A stretch of 64,000 nucleotides of DNA from Bacteroides sp. CAG:443 (GCA_000432735.1 FR887782.1:17510-81509), one strand, 5' to 3'. Positions 36,081 through 45,881 are shown, counted from the first letter of the stretch. Translations and numbers: made by a program. Notes: a model not told the origin generated them from the letters alone.

Positions 36081-37184
36081 ATGATGACACTTTATCCAAA
36101 ACTGATTCTTGATGCACTGGCAACGGTGCGTTATCCGGGAAACGGAAAGAATATTGTGGAAGCCGAAATGGTGGCCGACAATATTCGTATCGACGGGATG
36201 AAGGTAAGCTTCTCATTAATTTTTGAGAAGCCGACCGATCCGTTTATGAAATCGGTAGTCAAGTCTGCCGAAACAGCTATTCATACCTACGTATCGAAGG
36301 AGGTAGAAGTGACAATCGCTACCGAAAGCCGTCAGGCGGCTCGTCCGGAACCGGGAAAAATGCTTCCGCAGGTGAAGAATGTGATAGCCGTTTCTTCCGG
36401 TAAAGGTGGAGTAGGTAAATCTACAGTAGCAGCCAATCTGGCTGTAGCACTTTCCAAGTTAGGCTATAAGGTTGGTTTGCTCGATGCCGATATCTTCGGT
36501 CCTTCTGTACCTAAGATGTTTCAGGTAGAGGATGCTCGTCCGTATGCAGAAATGGTGGACGGCCGTGATTTGATCGTGCCGATTGAGAAATATGGTATCG
36601 AACTGCTCTCTATCGGTTTTTTTGTCGATCCGGATCAGGCTACTTTGTGGCGTGGAGGTATGGCAAGTAACGCCTTGAAACAATTGGTTGGCGATGCGAA
36701 ATGGGGAGATCTTGACTATTTTATTCTTGATACTCCTCCGGGCACCAGTGACATTCACCTGACTCTGCTTCAAACGCTTGCCATTACGGGAGCTGTTATT
36801 GTAAGTACTCCGCAGGAAGTTGCCCTTGCCGATGCACGTAAGGGTATCAATATGTACATGAATGATAAGGTGAATGTTCCTATCCTCGGACTGGTAGAAA
36901 ATATGTCATGGTTTACTCCGGCAGAACTTCCCGAGAACAAATATTATCTTTTCGGTAAGGAAGGAACCAAACGGCTGGCAGAAGAATTGCATGTGCCGTT
37001 GCTGGGACAGATTCCTATTGTACAGAGCATCTGCGAAAACGGAGATAAAGGAACACCGGTTGCGCTGGATGAAACCTCTGTTACCGGACAGGCTTTCCTG
37101 GAACTGGCACGCAATGTCGTAGCACAAACCGAAAAACGGAATGCTGAATTGGCACCGACTCAGGTTGTAAAGACGCATAAATAA
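36081..37184 (+). CDS. mrp: Mrp/ApbC-type P-loop ATPase lacking the CxxC motif
   Basis: 367 residues. N-terminal MIP18/DUF59 domain (about 1-85), then the Mrp ATPase with the deviant Walker A SSGKGGVGKSTVAANLA (near 105-120), the DADIFGPSVPKMF loop and DTPPGTSDIHLTL. Family members act as Fe-S cluster carriers, with a C-terminal CxxC bridging a cluster between two subunits. Here the segment after ENMSWF reads TPAELPENKYYLFG and contains no cysteine; the only late Cys is in VQSICENG. A bridging cluster therefore looks unlikely. Co-transcribed with trmB; terminator follows. Confidence 0.9.
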   Translation: MMTLYPKLILDALATVRYPGNGKNIVEAEMVADNIRIDGMKVSFSLIFEKPTDPFMKSVVKSAETAIHTYVSKEVEVTIATESRQAARPEPGKMLPQVKNVIAVSSGKGGVGKSTVAANLAVALSKLGYKVGLLDADIFGPSVPKMFQVEDARPYAEMVDGRDLIVPIEKYGIELLSIGFFVDPDQATLWRGGMASNALKQLVGDAKWGDLDYFILDTPPGTSDIHLTLLQTLAITGAVIVSTPQEVALADARKGINMYMNDKVNVPILGLVENMSWFTPAELPENKYYLFGKEGTKRLAEELHVPLLGQIPIVQSICENGDKGTPVALDETSVTGQAFLELARNVVAQTEKRNAELAPTQVVKTHK

Positions 37185-37208
37185 GTACATACGCGAAACA
37201 TATATAGA

Positions 37209-37256
37209 GGAGAATACTCTCTTTCTGCAAAAGTGAAGGAGGGTATTCTCCTTTTT
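37209..37256 (+). terminator. Terminator after mrp
   Basis: 13-bp stem with one T-G pair (37209-37221 with 37239-37251; GGAGAATAC arms), 17-base loop, then TTTTTC. Confidence 0.88.
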
Positions 37257-37276
37257 CTATGGAATATCTTAAAAAA

Positions 37277-37364
37277 CATGGGCAGGTTTTAGGAAAAACG
37301 TGGGCGGAAACTGAGCAAAACGTGGGCATGTTTTCTTTCAAACCTCGGCGGATTTTGGAAAGAA
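37277..37364 (+). repeat. Four-unit 22-bp tandem array (locus E)
   Basis: Units begin CATGGGC, CGTGGGC, CGTGGGC and CCTCGGC; the GGGC/CGGC cores start at 37280, 37302, 37324 and 37346, exactly 22 bp apart. Each is followed by a G/T- then A-rich tail. The same CGT(G/C)GGC units occur beside the GTAC-pair elements at the other loci, but no GTAC pair is present here. The remainder up to the next gene (37370-37502) is AT-rich, without a clear promoter. Confidence 0.75.
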
Positions 37365-37502
37365 GTTTCAGCCGATGAGTAGGGCATTTTGTTATTTTCA
37401 GGAAAAACCTTGTCTGAGTTTCAGATAATTTAATTAAAATCAGTGCAGCCTTTAAGGAAATAATTCTTTTCTTTATAGAACAATGTTATGTGAAACCAAA
37501 CT

Positions 37503-40500
37503 ATGCACAATATGAAGAAAGTACATCTGTTGAGCTGGCTAGTGCTGTTTATCAGTTTATTCCCTTCTATCTTGCAGGCACAAAGTTACGATGAACTTTG
37601 GAAAGAGGTAGAAGTAAGCCAGAAGAAGGACTTGCCGAAAACGGTGATTAGTGTAGTTGATAAAATATACACTAAGGCAAAAGGTGAAAAGAACATCCCT
37701 CAAATGATGAAGGCTTACATTGTACGTGCCGAATCACGCATCCGGCTTACTCCGGACAGCGCACAGGCAGAGTACGATGGCATCCGGCGCTGGGCGGAAA
37801 GTGAAACAAATCTTGTGGGCCGTGCCGCACTGAATCATATAATGGGTAGTCTGATACTGGATAATCAGCAATTGGGTACGGAAGATGATGCCATACGGTA
37901 TTTCCGTCTTTCACTGAAAGACAAGGAGGCATTGGGCGAGGCTTCTGCCAAGGACTTCCGTCCGATGACCACTTCCGGCGAACTGAGTGAGAAATACCTG
38001 AATGATAATATGTTCGACCTGCTTTCGCGGCAGGCAATCGATCGGTTGTCGGCTTATCGTTTTGTGGGCGATCGTCAGAAGTGTGTGTCGGAAGCATTGG
38101 CTTTGTACGATGACTTAATAACGTTTTATGGCGACAATAATAATCGTCAGGCGGCTTTGCTTACCAAAGAAGCGCGGGTATTGTACTGCTGGGAAGGTGC
38201 AGGAAGTGGTATTGTGCGTGAGGCACTGACACCGGAGAAAGCAGTGGAAGAATTGCGTAAGCTGGCAGAGGAGTACAAGGATTTGCCTGTCTGCGCCGAT
38301 GTATATGTGAAATTGGCATATGTTTACCGCATGAACAATCAGCCACTCAAGTCGGTTGAGGCTGCACGTGAAGGAATAAAGAAATACCCTGAGCACGAAT
38401 GGGTATCTCAGTTGCGTTCATACATCGATTTTGCTTCCAGTCCGTATCTTTCGGTCAATATTCCGCTGGTATATCCTAAGCAGGAAGCAGATATCAATGT
38501 GACGTATGCCAACCTGAAAGGTGTATCTTTCGAACTGTATCGTCTGAAGATTTCACCTGCTTCTTCGTTGCTTCGCGGCAATCTGAAGGAGGAAACCTTG
38601 ATAAAGAATTACGGAACTAAAATAGCTTCTCGCCATTATGCTTTATCGCCGACTCCCGATTACGAAAAGCGTGACACGGTGTTGCACTATACCTTGCCCG
38701 AAGCAGGAATTTATATGCTGAAACAGATTCCTCAAGAGGCGGAGAAAGGCATCGATTATTCACTGCTGTTTGTTTCTCCTTATCAGTGCATCAGCATTCC
38801 TGTGTCCGAGGAACGTAAGGAGTTTGTTGTGGTGGATAAGCTGACGGGTAAACCTGTTCCGGGAGCGGAAGTCGTTACGTATCGGTTGAACAGCAACGAA
38901 TACAGCGTTCTTCAGGTATACAAAACCGATGGAAAAGGCAGTACGATGGTCGACATTCCCCGCTTGGGCAGGATTTATTACAATGTCCGTATGGCAGGAA
39001 ATGACTTTGCTGCTATCTCGAGCATAGGAGGAAACGCATCGTTTGTCAGAGAAACGGTACAAGAATGGAAGAAAAAAGTGAACTTATTTACCGACCGTTC
39101 GCTGTATCGTCCGGGACAGAAAGTCTATGTTTCCGGTATAGTTTACGAACAGAACGGTGATTCTCTTCGGGTGGTCAAGGGAGAAAAGACTTCCCTGAAA
39201 TTGTATTCTTCCGAACAAAGTGTGGCGGAGAGTGCGGCATCGACCGACGATTTTGGTGTACTGTCGGGCGAATTTGTTTTGCCGCAGAACCTGCTTCCCG
39301 GCACGTATTATGTGTCGACAGACGGAGCTTCTGCCATTATCAAGGTCGAAGAATACAAGCGCCCTACTTTCGATGTGGTCTTTACTCCTTACGAAGATAC
39401 GTACAATATGGGCGATTCCCTTACCGTAAAAGGGGAGGCAAAGACGTTTGCCGGCGCACCTGTCCGCATGGCGAGGGTGAGATATACGGTTTCACGTACC
39501 GAAAGAACTTGGTTCCGCATGGGAGGTATCAATAAGGTTGAGTTGGAAACTGGAGAAGTTCAGACCGATGCCGATGGACAGTTTCGGGTGAACATGGTAC
39601 TTACTGCTCCCGAAACAACCGATTGGGGCGGACTGGGTTACCGTTACTATGTATATGAAGTACAGGCGGAGGTGACGGATGGTGCCAGTGAAACACAGTC
39701 TGGGTCTTTATCTCTTCCGGTAGGCAAACAGTCGTTGGGCTTGCAGATACGAGGACTGTCGGATCTCGTTATGCGTGAAAAACAGGAGAAGGTGCAGTTC
39801 ATGGCATTGAATCTGAACGGTACTCCTGTAAAGACAGAGGTTCGTTACCGTGTGTTTGCACTGGATCAGGAAGGTAATAAGGGTAAGCAGCAACTAGAGG
39901 GTAAGGCTGTGGCACAGCAGTCGTTTGTACCTTCCGACCTGCTGGCATTGCCTTCCGGTAAATATCGTATCGAAATCTCGGCAACGGATGCGCAGGGACG
40001 GACTTGTACGGCGGAACAGGATTTTACTTTGTTCTCACGTTTGGATACTCGACTTCCTTATCCGGCTGTCGACTGGTTCTATCAGGATGGAAACGAATTC
40101 AGCGATTCGGCTCCGGCGACTTTGTATGTTGGAACCAGCGAAAAGGATGTTTATTTGCTGGTCGACGTGTATAGTGGAAACAAACGAATTGCTTCTCAAC
40201 GACTGACGCTGAGTGATGAAATCAAAACGTTCAGCTATCCCTATCAGAAAATGTATGGTGATGGCATTTCCGTAAACTTTGCTTTTATGCGAAACGGTAG
40301 TCTGTACAGCAGGCAGGCAACAATCATCCGACCGGAACCGGAAAAGAAACTGACGTTGAAATGGGAAACTTTCAGGGATAAATTGCAGCCGGGCAGTCAG
40401 GAAGAATGGCGGATGCGTGTGACGGATGCTACGGGAAAGCCGGTAAGAGCCAATTTGATGGCATCGCTTTACGATGCTTCGCTCGATAAGCTGTATCAGC

Positions 40501-43193
40501 ACGACTGGCGTTTTAACCTTTGGTTCTCTCGTCCCGTTCCGTGGGTTCAGGCAGGTATGCTGTCGGCCAGTCAGCGTGTCGGCATGTATGGCGGTTTTCC
40601 CTACGTAAGAACTTATACGGGATTGGATTTGCTGAATGGTGAATATAGTTCTTTGCTGGTATTCTCTGGAACCGTTTATACGCGAGGTGTCAACTTGCTG
40701 GGTACTTCTACCCGTATGCTTGCCAAACAGAGCGCAGGAGATGTCGTAGAGATGAAGTTTCAGCCAGCCATGACTGTAGAGGAATCGGCTGTCGTTGCTG
40801 CTCCGAATGTAATATCGTCTAACTTTAAAAAAGATAGTGGCAGTGCCGAAGTGGAGGACGTCTTGCAGATTGTAGATAATGATGCTGCCGTAGAAGCTGC
40901 GGAGGATGAAGAAGCAATGATTCCAGTGCGTGAAAACTTTGCCGAAACGGCCTTTTTCTATCCGAACCTGCGGACCGATTCATTGGGAGGTGTAAGTATT
41001 GTCTTTACCGTGCCGGATGCGTTGACCGAGTGGAAGTTCACGGGACTGGCACATACGCAGGCTGTCGATTACGGTATGTTGACGCAGACCGTGAAGACGA
41101 GCAAGCCGTTTATGGTGCAGCCCAATATGCCGCGCTTCGTTCGTAAAGGCGACCGTACCGTTATTGCTGCCTCATTGGTCAATCTGTCGATGGACAAGAT
41201 TGAAGGAAATGCCGGTATTAAACTATACGATCCGGTGACGGAAGAGGTGGTGTACGACTATCAGCAGCCATTCAATGTGGCAGAAGGAACAACGGGAGTC
41301 GTACGGTTCGACTGCCAGATTCCGGATACGTACGATATGCTGGTTTGTCGGATTACTGCTGAGGCGGGAGAATATAGCGACGGTGAGCAGCATTATCTGC
41401 CGGTACTGACCGACAAACAATGGATGACGGAAACCGTTCCTGTGCAGTTGGATGGAGAAAGCATGACGGAAGTCGGAACGGAAGACTTGTTCAACAAGCA
41501 GAGCAAGACGGCTACCGAACGACGGCTGACGGTGGAACTGACGGCCAATCCCGACTGGTATGCGGTGCAGGCACTGCCTGTTGTCGGCAATCCGACAGAA
41601 GAAGATGCACTTTCGTGGGCGACTGCCTATTATGCCAATTCACTGGCTGCGACTATTGTGAAGGCAAATCCCCACATCAAGCAAGTATTCGATACTTGGA
41701 TGGCTCAGGGAGGCAGCAAGGAAACCCTGTTGAGTAACCTCGAACGCAATCAGGATTTGAAGAATCTGTTGCTCGAAGAAACTCCGTGGATTTCTGAAGC
41801 TACGGAAGAATCCGAACAGAAGCGGCGTATTGCGTTGCTGTTCGATCTGAATTCGATGGACAACCGTCTGCGCACTTCGATAGAACGTTTGCAGGAGTTG
41901 CAATTGTCCGATGGCTCATGGAGCTGGTATAGAGGCATGACAGGCAGCCGCTATATTACGACGCAGATTGTGGAGATGCTGGCACGCTTGCAGCACATGA
42001 ACGTGACACTGGACGGAAAGGTTGCTCCGATGTATACGCGGGCCTTGGGCTATTTGCAGAAAGCTGTGAAGGAAGATTATGAAACAATGAAGAAACTGGA
42101 AAAGGAAGGTGCGACAACTCTTGTTCCCAACAGTCAGGTGGTACACTATCTCTACGTTTGTGCCCTCGACAAGCAGGCTGCTTTGCTGGCAGACAAGCAG
42201 GTGAATGCCTACATGACGGACAGGCTGGAAAACCGTTCGGCTGAGTATTCTATCGGCGAGAAGGCGATGATTGGGCTTATTATGCAAGCCGGTGGCAGAC
42301 AGCGTCAGGCACAGGAACTGGTTCAGTCTATCAAGGAATATACGGTAAGTACGCCGCAGATGGGTGTATATTTCGATACGCCGAAAGCACCATATTCATG
42401 GAATAATTACAGAATCCCTGCACAGGTAGCTGCTATGGAAGCCATTCAGCAAATTGCCCCCGATGCGGATATGCTGGCAGGCATGAAGCTTTGGCTGCTC
42501 AAGCAGAAGCAGGTTCAGGTGTGGGAAAGTAGCATTGCTACAGCCGATGCGGTATATGCTTTCTTGAATGGTTCGGGTAACCGGTTGCAAGTAAATGGAA
42601 CGATGAAAGCAGTAGCTGGTAACGTGGAGGTACGGACGCCCGACGATGTATTGGGATATACCCGAAAGACACTGACTGGAACAGATACGCATGTAGAACG
42701 TGTGGTCGTTTCGAAATCGGGAACCGGCATAGGCTGGGGAGCTGTATATGCACAATATCTGGAAGAGATGGATAAAGTGCTTCCGGCAAAAGGAAATGGT
42801 GTTTCGGTCGCACGTGAATGGTGGATGGACGGTAAGCAGATTTTCCGAAAGACGGTTCTGCACGCCGGAGATAAGTTGACGGTACGACTGACGATAAAGG
42901 CCGACCGCGACATGGATTTTATTCGGGTGAAGGATGAACGTGCTGCCTGCATGGAACCTGATACGCAGTTGTCCGGCTATCGATGGAGCAACGGATTAGG
43001 ATATTATCAAGTGAATCGCGACGCTTCTACCGAGTTCTTTATCGACCGGATGCCGAAGGGAACGTATACGCTGGAATATACTGTTTATCTGGATCGCTCG
43101 GGAATTTATCAGGCTGGTGCCGCAACTATCCAGTCGGTTTACGCTCCTGAGTTCAGCGGACACACCGGAGGGCAGACATTGACAGTAGAATAA
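37503..43193 (+). CDS. Alpha-2-macroglobulin family protein, no thioester
   Basis: 1896 residues with a signal peptide (MKKVHLLSWLVLFISLFPSILQAQS), periplasmic or surface-exposed. An N-terminal helical repeat region (about 30-310) precedes the macroglobulin domains; NLFTDRSLYRPGQKVYVSG (near 530) marks an MG domain, and TAFFYPNLRTDSLGGV with FTVPDALTEWKF (about 1155) marks the A2M core, followed by the helical thioester-like domain and a receptor-like end. The GCxEQ thioester is absent: the expected place reads NPTEEDALSWATAYY. It probably traps or binds proteases or envelope proteins without covalent linkage. An ATG at codon 4 (MKKVHLL) is an equally good start. Confidence 0.9.
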   Translation: MHNMKKVHLLSWLVLFISLFPSILQAQSYDELWKEVEVSQKKDLPKTVISVVDKIYTKAKGEKNIPQMMKAYIVRAESRIRLTPDSAQAEYDGIRRWAESETNLVGRAALNHIMGSLILDNQQLGTEDDAIRYFRLSLKDKEALGEASAKDFRPMTTSGELSEKYLNDNMFDLLSRQAIDRLSAYRFVGDRQKCVSEALALYDDLITFYGDNNNRQAALLTKEARVLYCWEGAGSGIVREALTPEKAVEELRKLAEEYKDLPVCADVYVKLAYVYRMNNQPLKSVEAAREGIKKYPEHEWVSQLRSYIDFASSPYLSVNIPLVYPKQEADINVTYANLKGVSFELYRLKISPASSLLRGNLKEETLIKNYGTKIASRHYALSPTPDYEKRDTVLHYTLPEAGIYMLKQIPQEAEKGIDYSLLFVSPYQCISIPVSEERKEFVVVDKLTGKPVPGAEVVTYRLNSNEYSVLQVYKTDGKGSTMVDIPRLGRIYYNVRMAGNDFAAISSIGGNASFVRETVQEWKKKVNLFTDRSLYRPGQKVYVSGIVYEQNGDSLRVVKGEKTSLKLYSSEQSVAESAASTDDFGVLSGEFVLPQNLLPGTYYVSTDGASAIIKVEEYKRPTFDVVFTPYEDTYNMGDSLTVKGEAKTFAGAPVRMARVRYTVSRTERTWFRMGGINKVELETGEVQTDADGQFRVNMVLTAPETTDWGGLGYRYYVYEVQAEVTDGASETQSGSLSLPVGKQSLGLQIRGLSDLVMREKQEKVQFMALNLNGTPVKTEVRYRVFALDQEGNKGKQQLEGKAVAQQSFVPSDLLALPSGKYRIEISATDAQGRTCTAEQDFTLFSRLDTRLPYPAVDWFYQDGNEFSDSAPATLYVGTSEKDVYLLVDVYSGNKRIASQRLTLSDEIKTFSYPYQKMYGDGISVNFAFMRNGSLYSRQATIIRPEPEKKLTLKWETFRDKLQPGSQEEWRMRVTDATGKPVRANLMASLYDASLDKLYQHDWRFNLWFSRPVPWVQAGMLSASQRVGMYGGFPYVRTYTGLDLLNGEYSSLLVFSGTVYTRGVNLLGTSTRMLAKQSAGDVVEMKFQPAMTVEESAVVAAPNVISSNFKKDSGSAEVEDVLQIVDNDAAVEAAEDEEAMIPVRENFAETAFFYPNLRTDSLGGVSIVFTVPDALTEWKFTGLAHTQAVDYGMLTQTVKTSKPFMVQPNMPRFVRKGDRTVIAASLVNLSMDKIEGNAGIKLYDPVTEEVVYDYQQPFNVAEGTTGVVRFDCQIPDTYDMLVCRITAEAGEYSDGEQHYLPVLTDKQWMTETVPVQLDGESMTEVGTEDLFNKQSKTATERRLTVELTANPDWYAVQALPVVGNPTEEDALSWATAYYANSLAATIVKANPHIKQVFDTWMAQGGSKETLLSNLERNQDLKNLLLEETPWISEATEESEQKRRIALLFDLNSMDNRLRTSIERLQELQLSDGSWSWYRGMTGSRYITTQIVEMLARLQHMNVTLDGKVAPMYTRALGYLQKAVKEDYETMKKLEKEGATTLVPNSQVVHYLYVCALDKQAALLADKQVNAYMTDRLENRSAEYSIGEKAMIGLIMQAGGRQRQAQELVQSIKEYTVSTPQMGVYFDTPKAPYSWNNYRIPAQVAAMEAIQQIAPDADMLAGMKLWLLKQKQVQVWESSIATADAVYAFLNGSGNRLQVNGTMKAVAGNVEVRTPDDVLGYTRKTLTGTDTHVERVVVSKSGTGIGWGAVYAQYLEEMDKVLPAKGNGVSVAREWWMDGKQIFRKTVLHAGDKLTVRLTIKADRDMDFIRVKDERAACMEPDTQLSGYRWSNGLGYYQVNRDASTEFFIDRMPKGTYTLEYTVYLDRSGIYQAGAATIQSVYAPEFSGHTGGQTLTVE

Positions 43194-43209
43194 AAATCGA
43201 TAAAAAGAG

Positions 43210-43260
43210 GCAGGCTGAGGCAGTTCTCTCTGTAGAAGAGGCTGTTTCAGCCTGCTTTTC
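43210..43260 (+). terminator. Terminator after the alpha-2-macroglobulin gene
   Basis: Stem GCAGGCTGA/TCAGCCTGC (43210-43218 with 43247-43255) with a partly paired 28-base loop, then TTTTCTTTT. Confidence 0.8.
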
Positions 43261-43305
43261 TTTTCCCGGCTGTATCGGCAAATTTATATTAATTCACTAG
43301 CAACC

Positions 43306-43337
43306 TTTGTTCGTCTTTGATTTTCTAGTTATCTTTG
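43306..43337 (+). promoter_or_regulatory. Promoter of the DUF1573-meaB unit
   Basis: TTTG (43306-43309), 20 bp, TATCTTTG (43330-43337): full match. Leader about 24 nt. Confidence 0.7.
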
Positions 43338-43366
43338 TTCACTCTAAACAAGTAACACTTTGAAAG

Positions 43367-44446
43367 ATGAAACGTATTTTATTTATTCTCAATATATTGT
43401 TTGCCGCTGTCTTGGCTGCTCAGGCACAGCCGAAAATTACATTCGACAAGAATGTGCAGGAGTTAGGATATGTGCTTTGGCGCAATCCGGTGACCATTAC
43501 TTATCATTTTACCAATACAGGTGACAAACCGCTGGTTATTTCGAAAGTAACTTCTTCGTGCGGTTGTACAGAGGTCGACTGGACAAAATCTCCGATTGCC
43601 GCCGGTGAGAAAGGTACGGTAACGGCAGTGTTCGACGCTGAAGCTATCGGACATTTTTACAAGGAAGTCGGCATTTACTGCAATGCTTCTTATCGTCCCA
43701 TTTATCTGGAGTTCAACGGTGAGGTGACAGCCGACGCAAAGAACTATTCGTTTACGCATCCTGTAGCTTTCGGAGCCATACGTCTGGATAAGGATGAAAT
43801 CGAATTTAATGATGTAAACAAAGGAGATCATCCGGAATTCGACATCTTGGTTGCCAACACTTCCAACAAGGCTTATTCTCCCGTGCTGATGCATTTGCCT
43901 CCATATCTGAGTGCAAAGGCAGTTCCCGAAGTACTGGGAAGAGGAAAGAACGGTAAGATTATCGTGACACTCGATACAGAAAAGCTACCGAAATTCGGTA
44001 TTACCCGTACATCGGTATACTTGTCGCGTTATCCGGGCGACAAGGTAGGCAGTGACAATGAAATTCCTGTTTCGGCCGTTCTGCTACCCGACTTCTCCGG
44101 ACTGACCGAACAGCAGAAGAACAATCCGCCGCAGATTTCGCTTTCTACAACGCAGCTGGAGTTTCCTCCGCTGAAACCGAACCAGAAGAAATCGCAGAAT
44201 GTCATCATCACCAATACGGGGAAAAACGATCTGGTGATTCAGGATATGCAGGTATTCAACATTGCCCTTGCCGTCAACTTGAAGAAGACAGTCTTGAAGC
44301 CGGGCGAGTCTGCCAAACTGAAGATCACTGTATTGGGCGATAACCTTTCGCGTGTGAAAGGTACTCCGCGTGTACTGATGATTACCAACGACCCGAAAAA
44401 ACCTTCGGTTACCATCCGGGTAAAGGCAAAAATCAAGCAGCCCTGA
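43367..44446 (+). CDS. Exported DUF1573 protein
   Basis: 359 residues with a signal peptide (MKRILFILNILFAAVLAAQAQ). Two or three Ig-like DUF1573 repeats: the first carries the hallmark YHFTNTGDKPLVISKVTSSCGCTEVDW; a last one begins near SLSTTQLEFPPLKPNQKKS with VIITNTGKNDLVIQDM. Periplasmic or outer-surface; function unknown. 44 bp before meaB, so possibly co-transcribed, although no functional link is evident. Confidence 0.85.
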   Translation: MKRILFILNILFAAVLAAQAQPKITFDKNVQELGYVLWRNPVTITYHFTNTGDKPLVISKVTSSCGCTEVDWTKSPIAAGEKGTVTAVFDAEAIGHFYKEVGIYCNASYRPIYLEFNGEVTADAKNYSFTHPVAFGAIRLDKDEIEFNDVNKGDHPEFDILVANTSNKAYSPVLMHLPPYLSAKAVPEVLGRGKNGKIIVTLDTEKLPKFGITRTSVYLSRYPGDKVGSDNEIPVSAVLLPDFSGLTEQQKNNPPQISLSTTQLEFPPLKPNQKKSQNVIITNTGKNDLVIQDMQVFNIALAVNLKKTVLKPGESAKLKITVLGDNLSRVKGTPRVLMITNDPKKPSVTIRVKAKIKQP

Positions 44447-44490
44447 TAGTTTCTGTCGAGGCTTTATTATCAACTTAAAATACTAAGACT

Positions 44491-45585
44491 ATGGAACACC
44501 CTGAAAACAGCGAAGAATACAAGGGATTGACTGTTAACAAGGGTATTGAGCAACCCGCTTGTATCAATCCTTATTTGAAATTAAGGAAGAAGCCGAAACG
44601 CCGTCAGTTTACCGTAAGCGAGTATGTGGAAGGTATCGTGAAAGGTGATGTGACCATACTGAGTCAGGCAGTTACGCTGGTAGAAAGCGTGAAGCCCGAG
44701 CATCAGGCTGTGGCGCAGGAGGTGATTGAAAAGTGTCTGCCTTATTCGGGCAATTCCATCCGCATAGGTATCAGTGGTGTTCCCGGTGCTGGAAAGAGTA
44801 CGTCGATTGATGTATTCGGCCTGCATGTGCTGGAACGTGGCGGCAAGCTTGCCGTACTGGCTATCGACCCCAGTAGCGAACGTTCGAAAGGCAGCATTCT
44901 GGGTGATAAGACCCGTATGGAAAAACTTTCCGTTCATCCCGATTCCTTTATCCGTCCCAGCCCTACGGCAGGTTCGTTGGGCGGCGTAGCCCGCAAGACC
45001 CGTGAAACGATTATCTTGTGCGAGGCGGCAGGTTTCGATAAAATTTTTGTCGAAACAGTGGGAGTAGGGCAGAGTGAAACGGCTGTCCATTCGATGGTGG
45101 ACTTTTTCCTGCTAATACAGCTTGCCGGTACAGGCGATGAACTACAGGGTATCAAGCGTGGAATCATGGAAATGGCTGACGGTATTATCATCAACAAAGC
45201 CGACGGAAACAACATTGAAAAGGCGAAGCTGGCAGCGGCTCATTTCCGCAATGCGTTGCATCTGTTTCCGGCTCCGGAGTCGGGATGGACACCGCAGGTA
45301 CTCACGTATTCCGGTTTCTACGGCATCGGTATCAAGGAAATCTGGGACATGGTGTACAGTTATATCGATTTTGTGAAGAAGAACGGATATTTCGATTACC
45401 GCCGCAACGAACAGGCGAAATACTGGATGTATGAAACCATCAACGAGCATCTGCGCGACAACTTCTACAACAATCCGGCTATTGCTTCGATGCTTGCTGC
45501 TCAGGAACGGGAAGTGTTGCAGGGAAAGGCTACTTCGTTTTCAGCTGCAAAGAAGTTACTCGATACTTATTTCCGGAATATCTGA
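44491..45585 (+). CDS. meaB: Methylmalonyl-CoA-mutase-associated GTPase
   Basis: 364 residues, G3E-type GTPase. It protects and reloads the cobalamin-dependent methylmalonyl-CoA mutase used in propionate production. Walker A GISGVPGAGKSTSID, the LAIDPSSERSKGSILGDKTRM switch region, ETVGVGQSE and NKADGNN (guanine specificity) are visible, with the C-terminal dimerisation helices. The mutase genes are not in this window, unlike in many genomes. Its 3' end is followed by repeat element C and then a terminator. Confidence 0.95.
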   Translation: MEHPENSEEYKGLTVNKGIEQPACINPYLKLRKKPKRRQFTVSEYVEGIVKGDVTILSQAVTLVESVKPEHQAVAQEVIEKCLPYSGNSIRIGISGVPGAGKSTSIDVFGLHVLERGGKLAVLAIDPSSERSKGSILGDKTRMEKLSVHPDSFIRPSPTAGSLGGVARKTRETIILCEAAGFDKIFVETVGVGQSETAVHSMVDFFLLIQLAGTGDELQGIKRGIMEMADGIIINKADGNNIEKAKLAAAHFRNALHLFPAPESGWTPQVLTYSGFYGIGIKEIWDMVYSYIDFVKKNGYFDYRRNEQAKYWMYETINEHLRDNFYNNPAIASMLAAQEREVLQGKATSFSAAKKLLDTYFRNI

Positions 45586-45635
45586 TTTCACCCAGCGGAG
45601 GAACTGAAAGATACGTCACTAGGTTCCGGTTATTT

Positions 45636-45691
45636 TTTGTACAAATTTCTTTTGTTTTTGTACAAAAAATAAAAAAACGTCGAGACGTTTT
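45636..45691 (-). repeat. GTAC-pair repeat element, copy C (reverse orientation)
   Basis: TTTGTACAAA at 45636-45645 and 45657-45666, GTAC spacing 21 bp. The perfect palindromic core CGTCGAGACG is at 45678-45687; read on the minus strand, core start to first GTAC is 24 bp, as in the other copies. The linker TTTTTTTATTTTTT is identical to that in copy A. Lies 50 bp past the meaB stop and before its terminator. Confidence 0.85.
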
Positions 45692-45737
45692 TCATGAAAG
45701 ATGCAATCAACCGACAAAGAATAATGAGACAAGATAG

Positions 45738-45787
45738 GAACTCTCTTCAGAGGCTATGGAAAAAGCCTCCGAAGGGAGTTCTTTTTT
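45738..45787 (+). terminator. Terminator after meaB
   Basis: 11-bp stem with one T-G pair (45738-45748 with 45771-45781), one A-C mismatch, 6-bp inner stem GAGGCT/AGCCTC, 8-base loop, then TTTTTT. Confidence 0.9.
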
Positions 45788-45881
45788 ACGTATGCTTTTG
45801 TTGAAAGCACTCGATACATGGGGTGTTATCAGTTACCTTTTATCGGTAAAATCGCTTTTCTTAGAAAAAAACAAAGAATTA

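Noticed and set aside
37277..37364. CRISPR array
   Set aside because: Units are only 22 bp in all, diverged, with no conserved repeat plus unique spacer pattern and no cas genes in the window.
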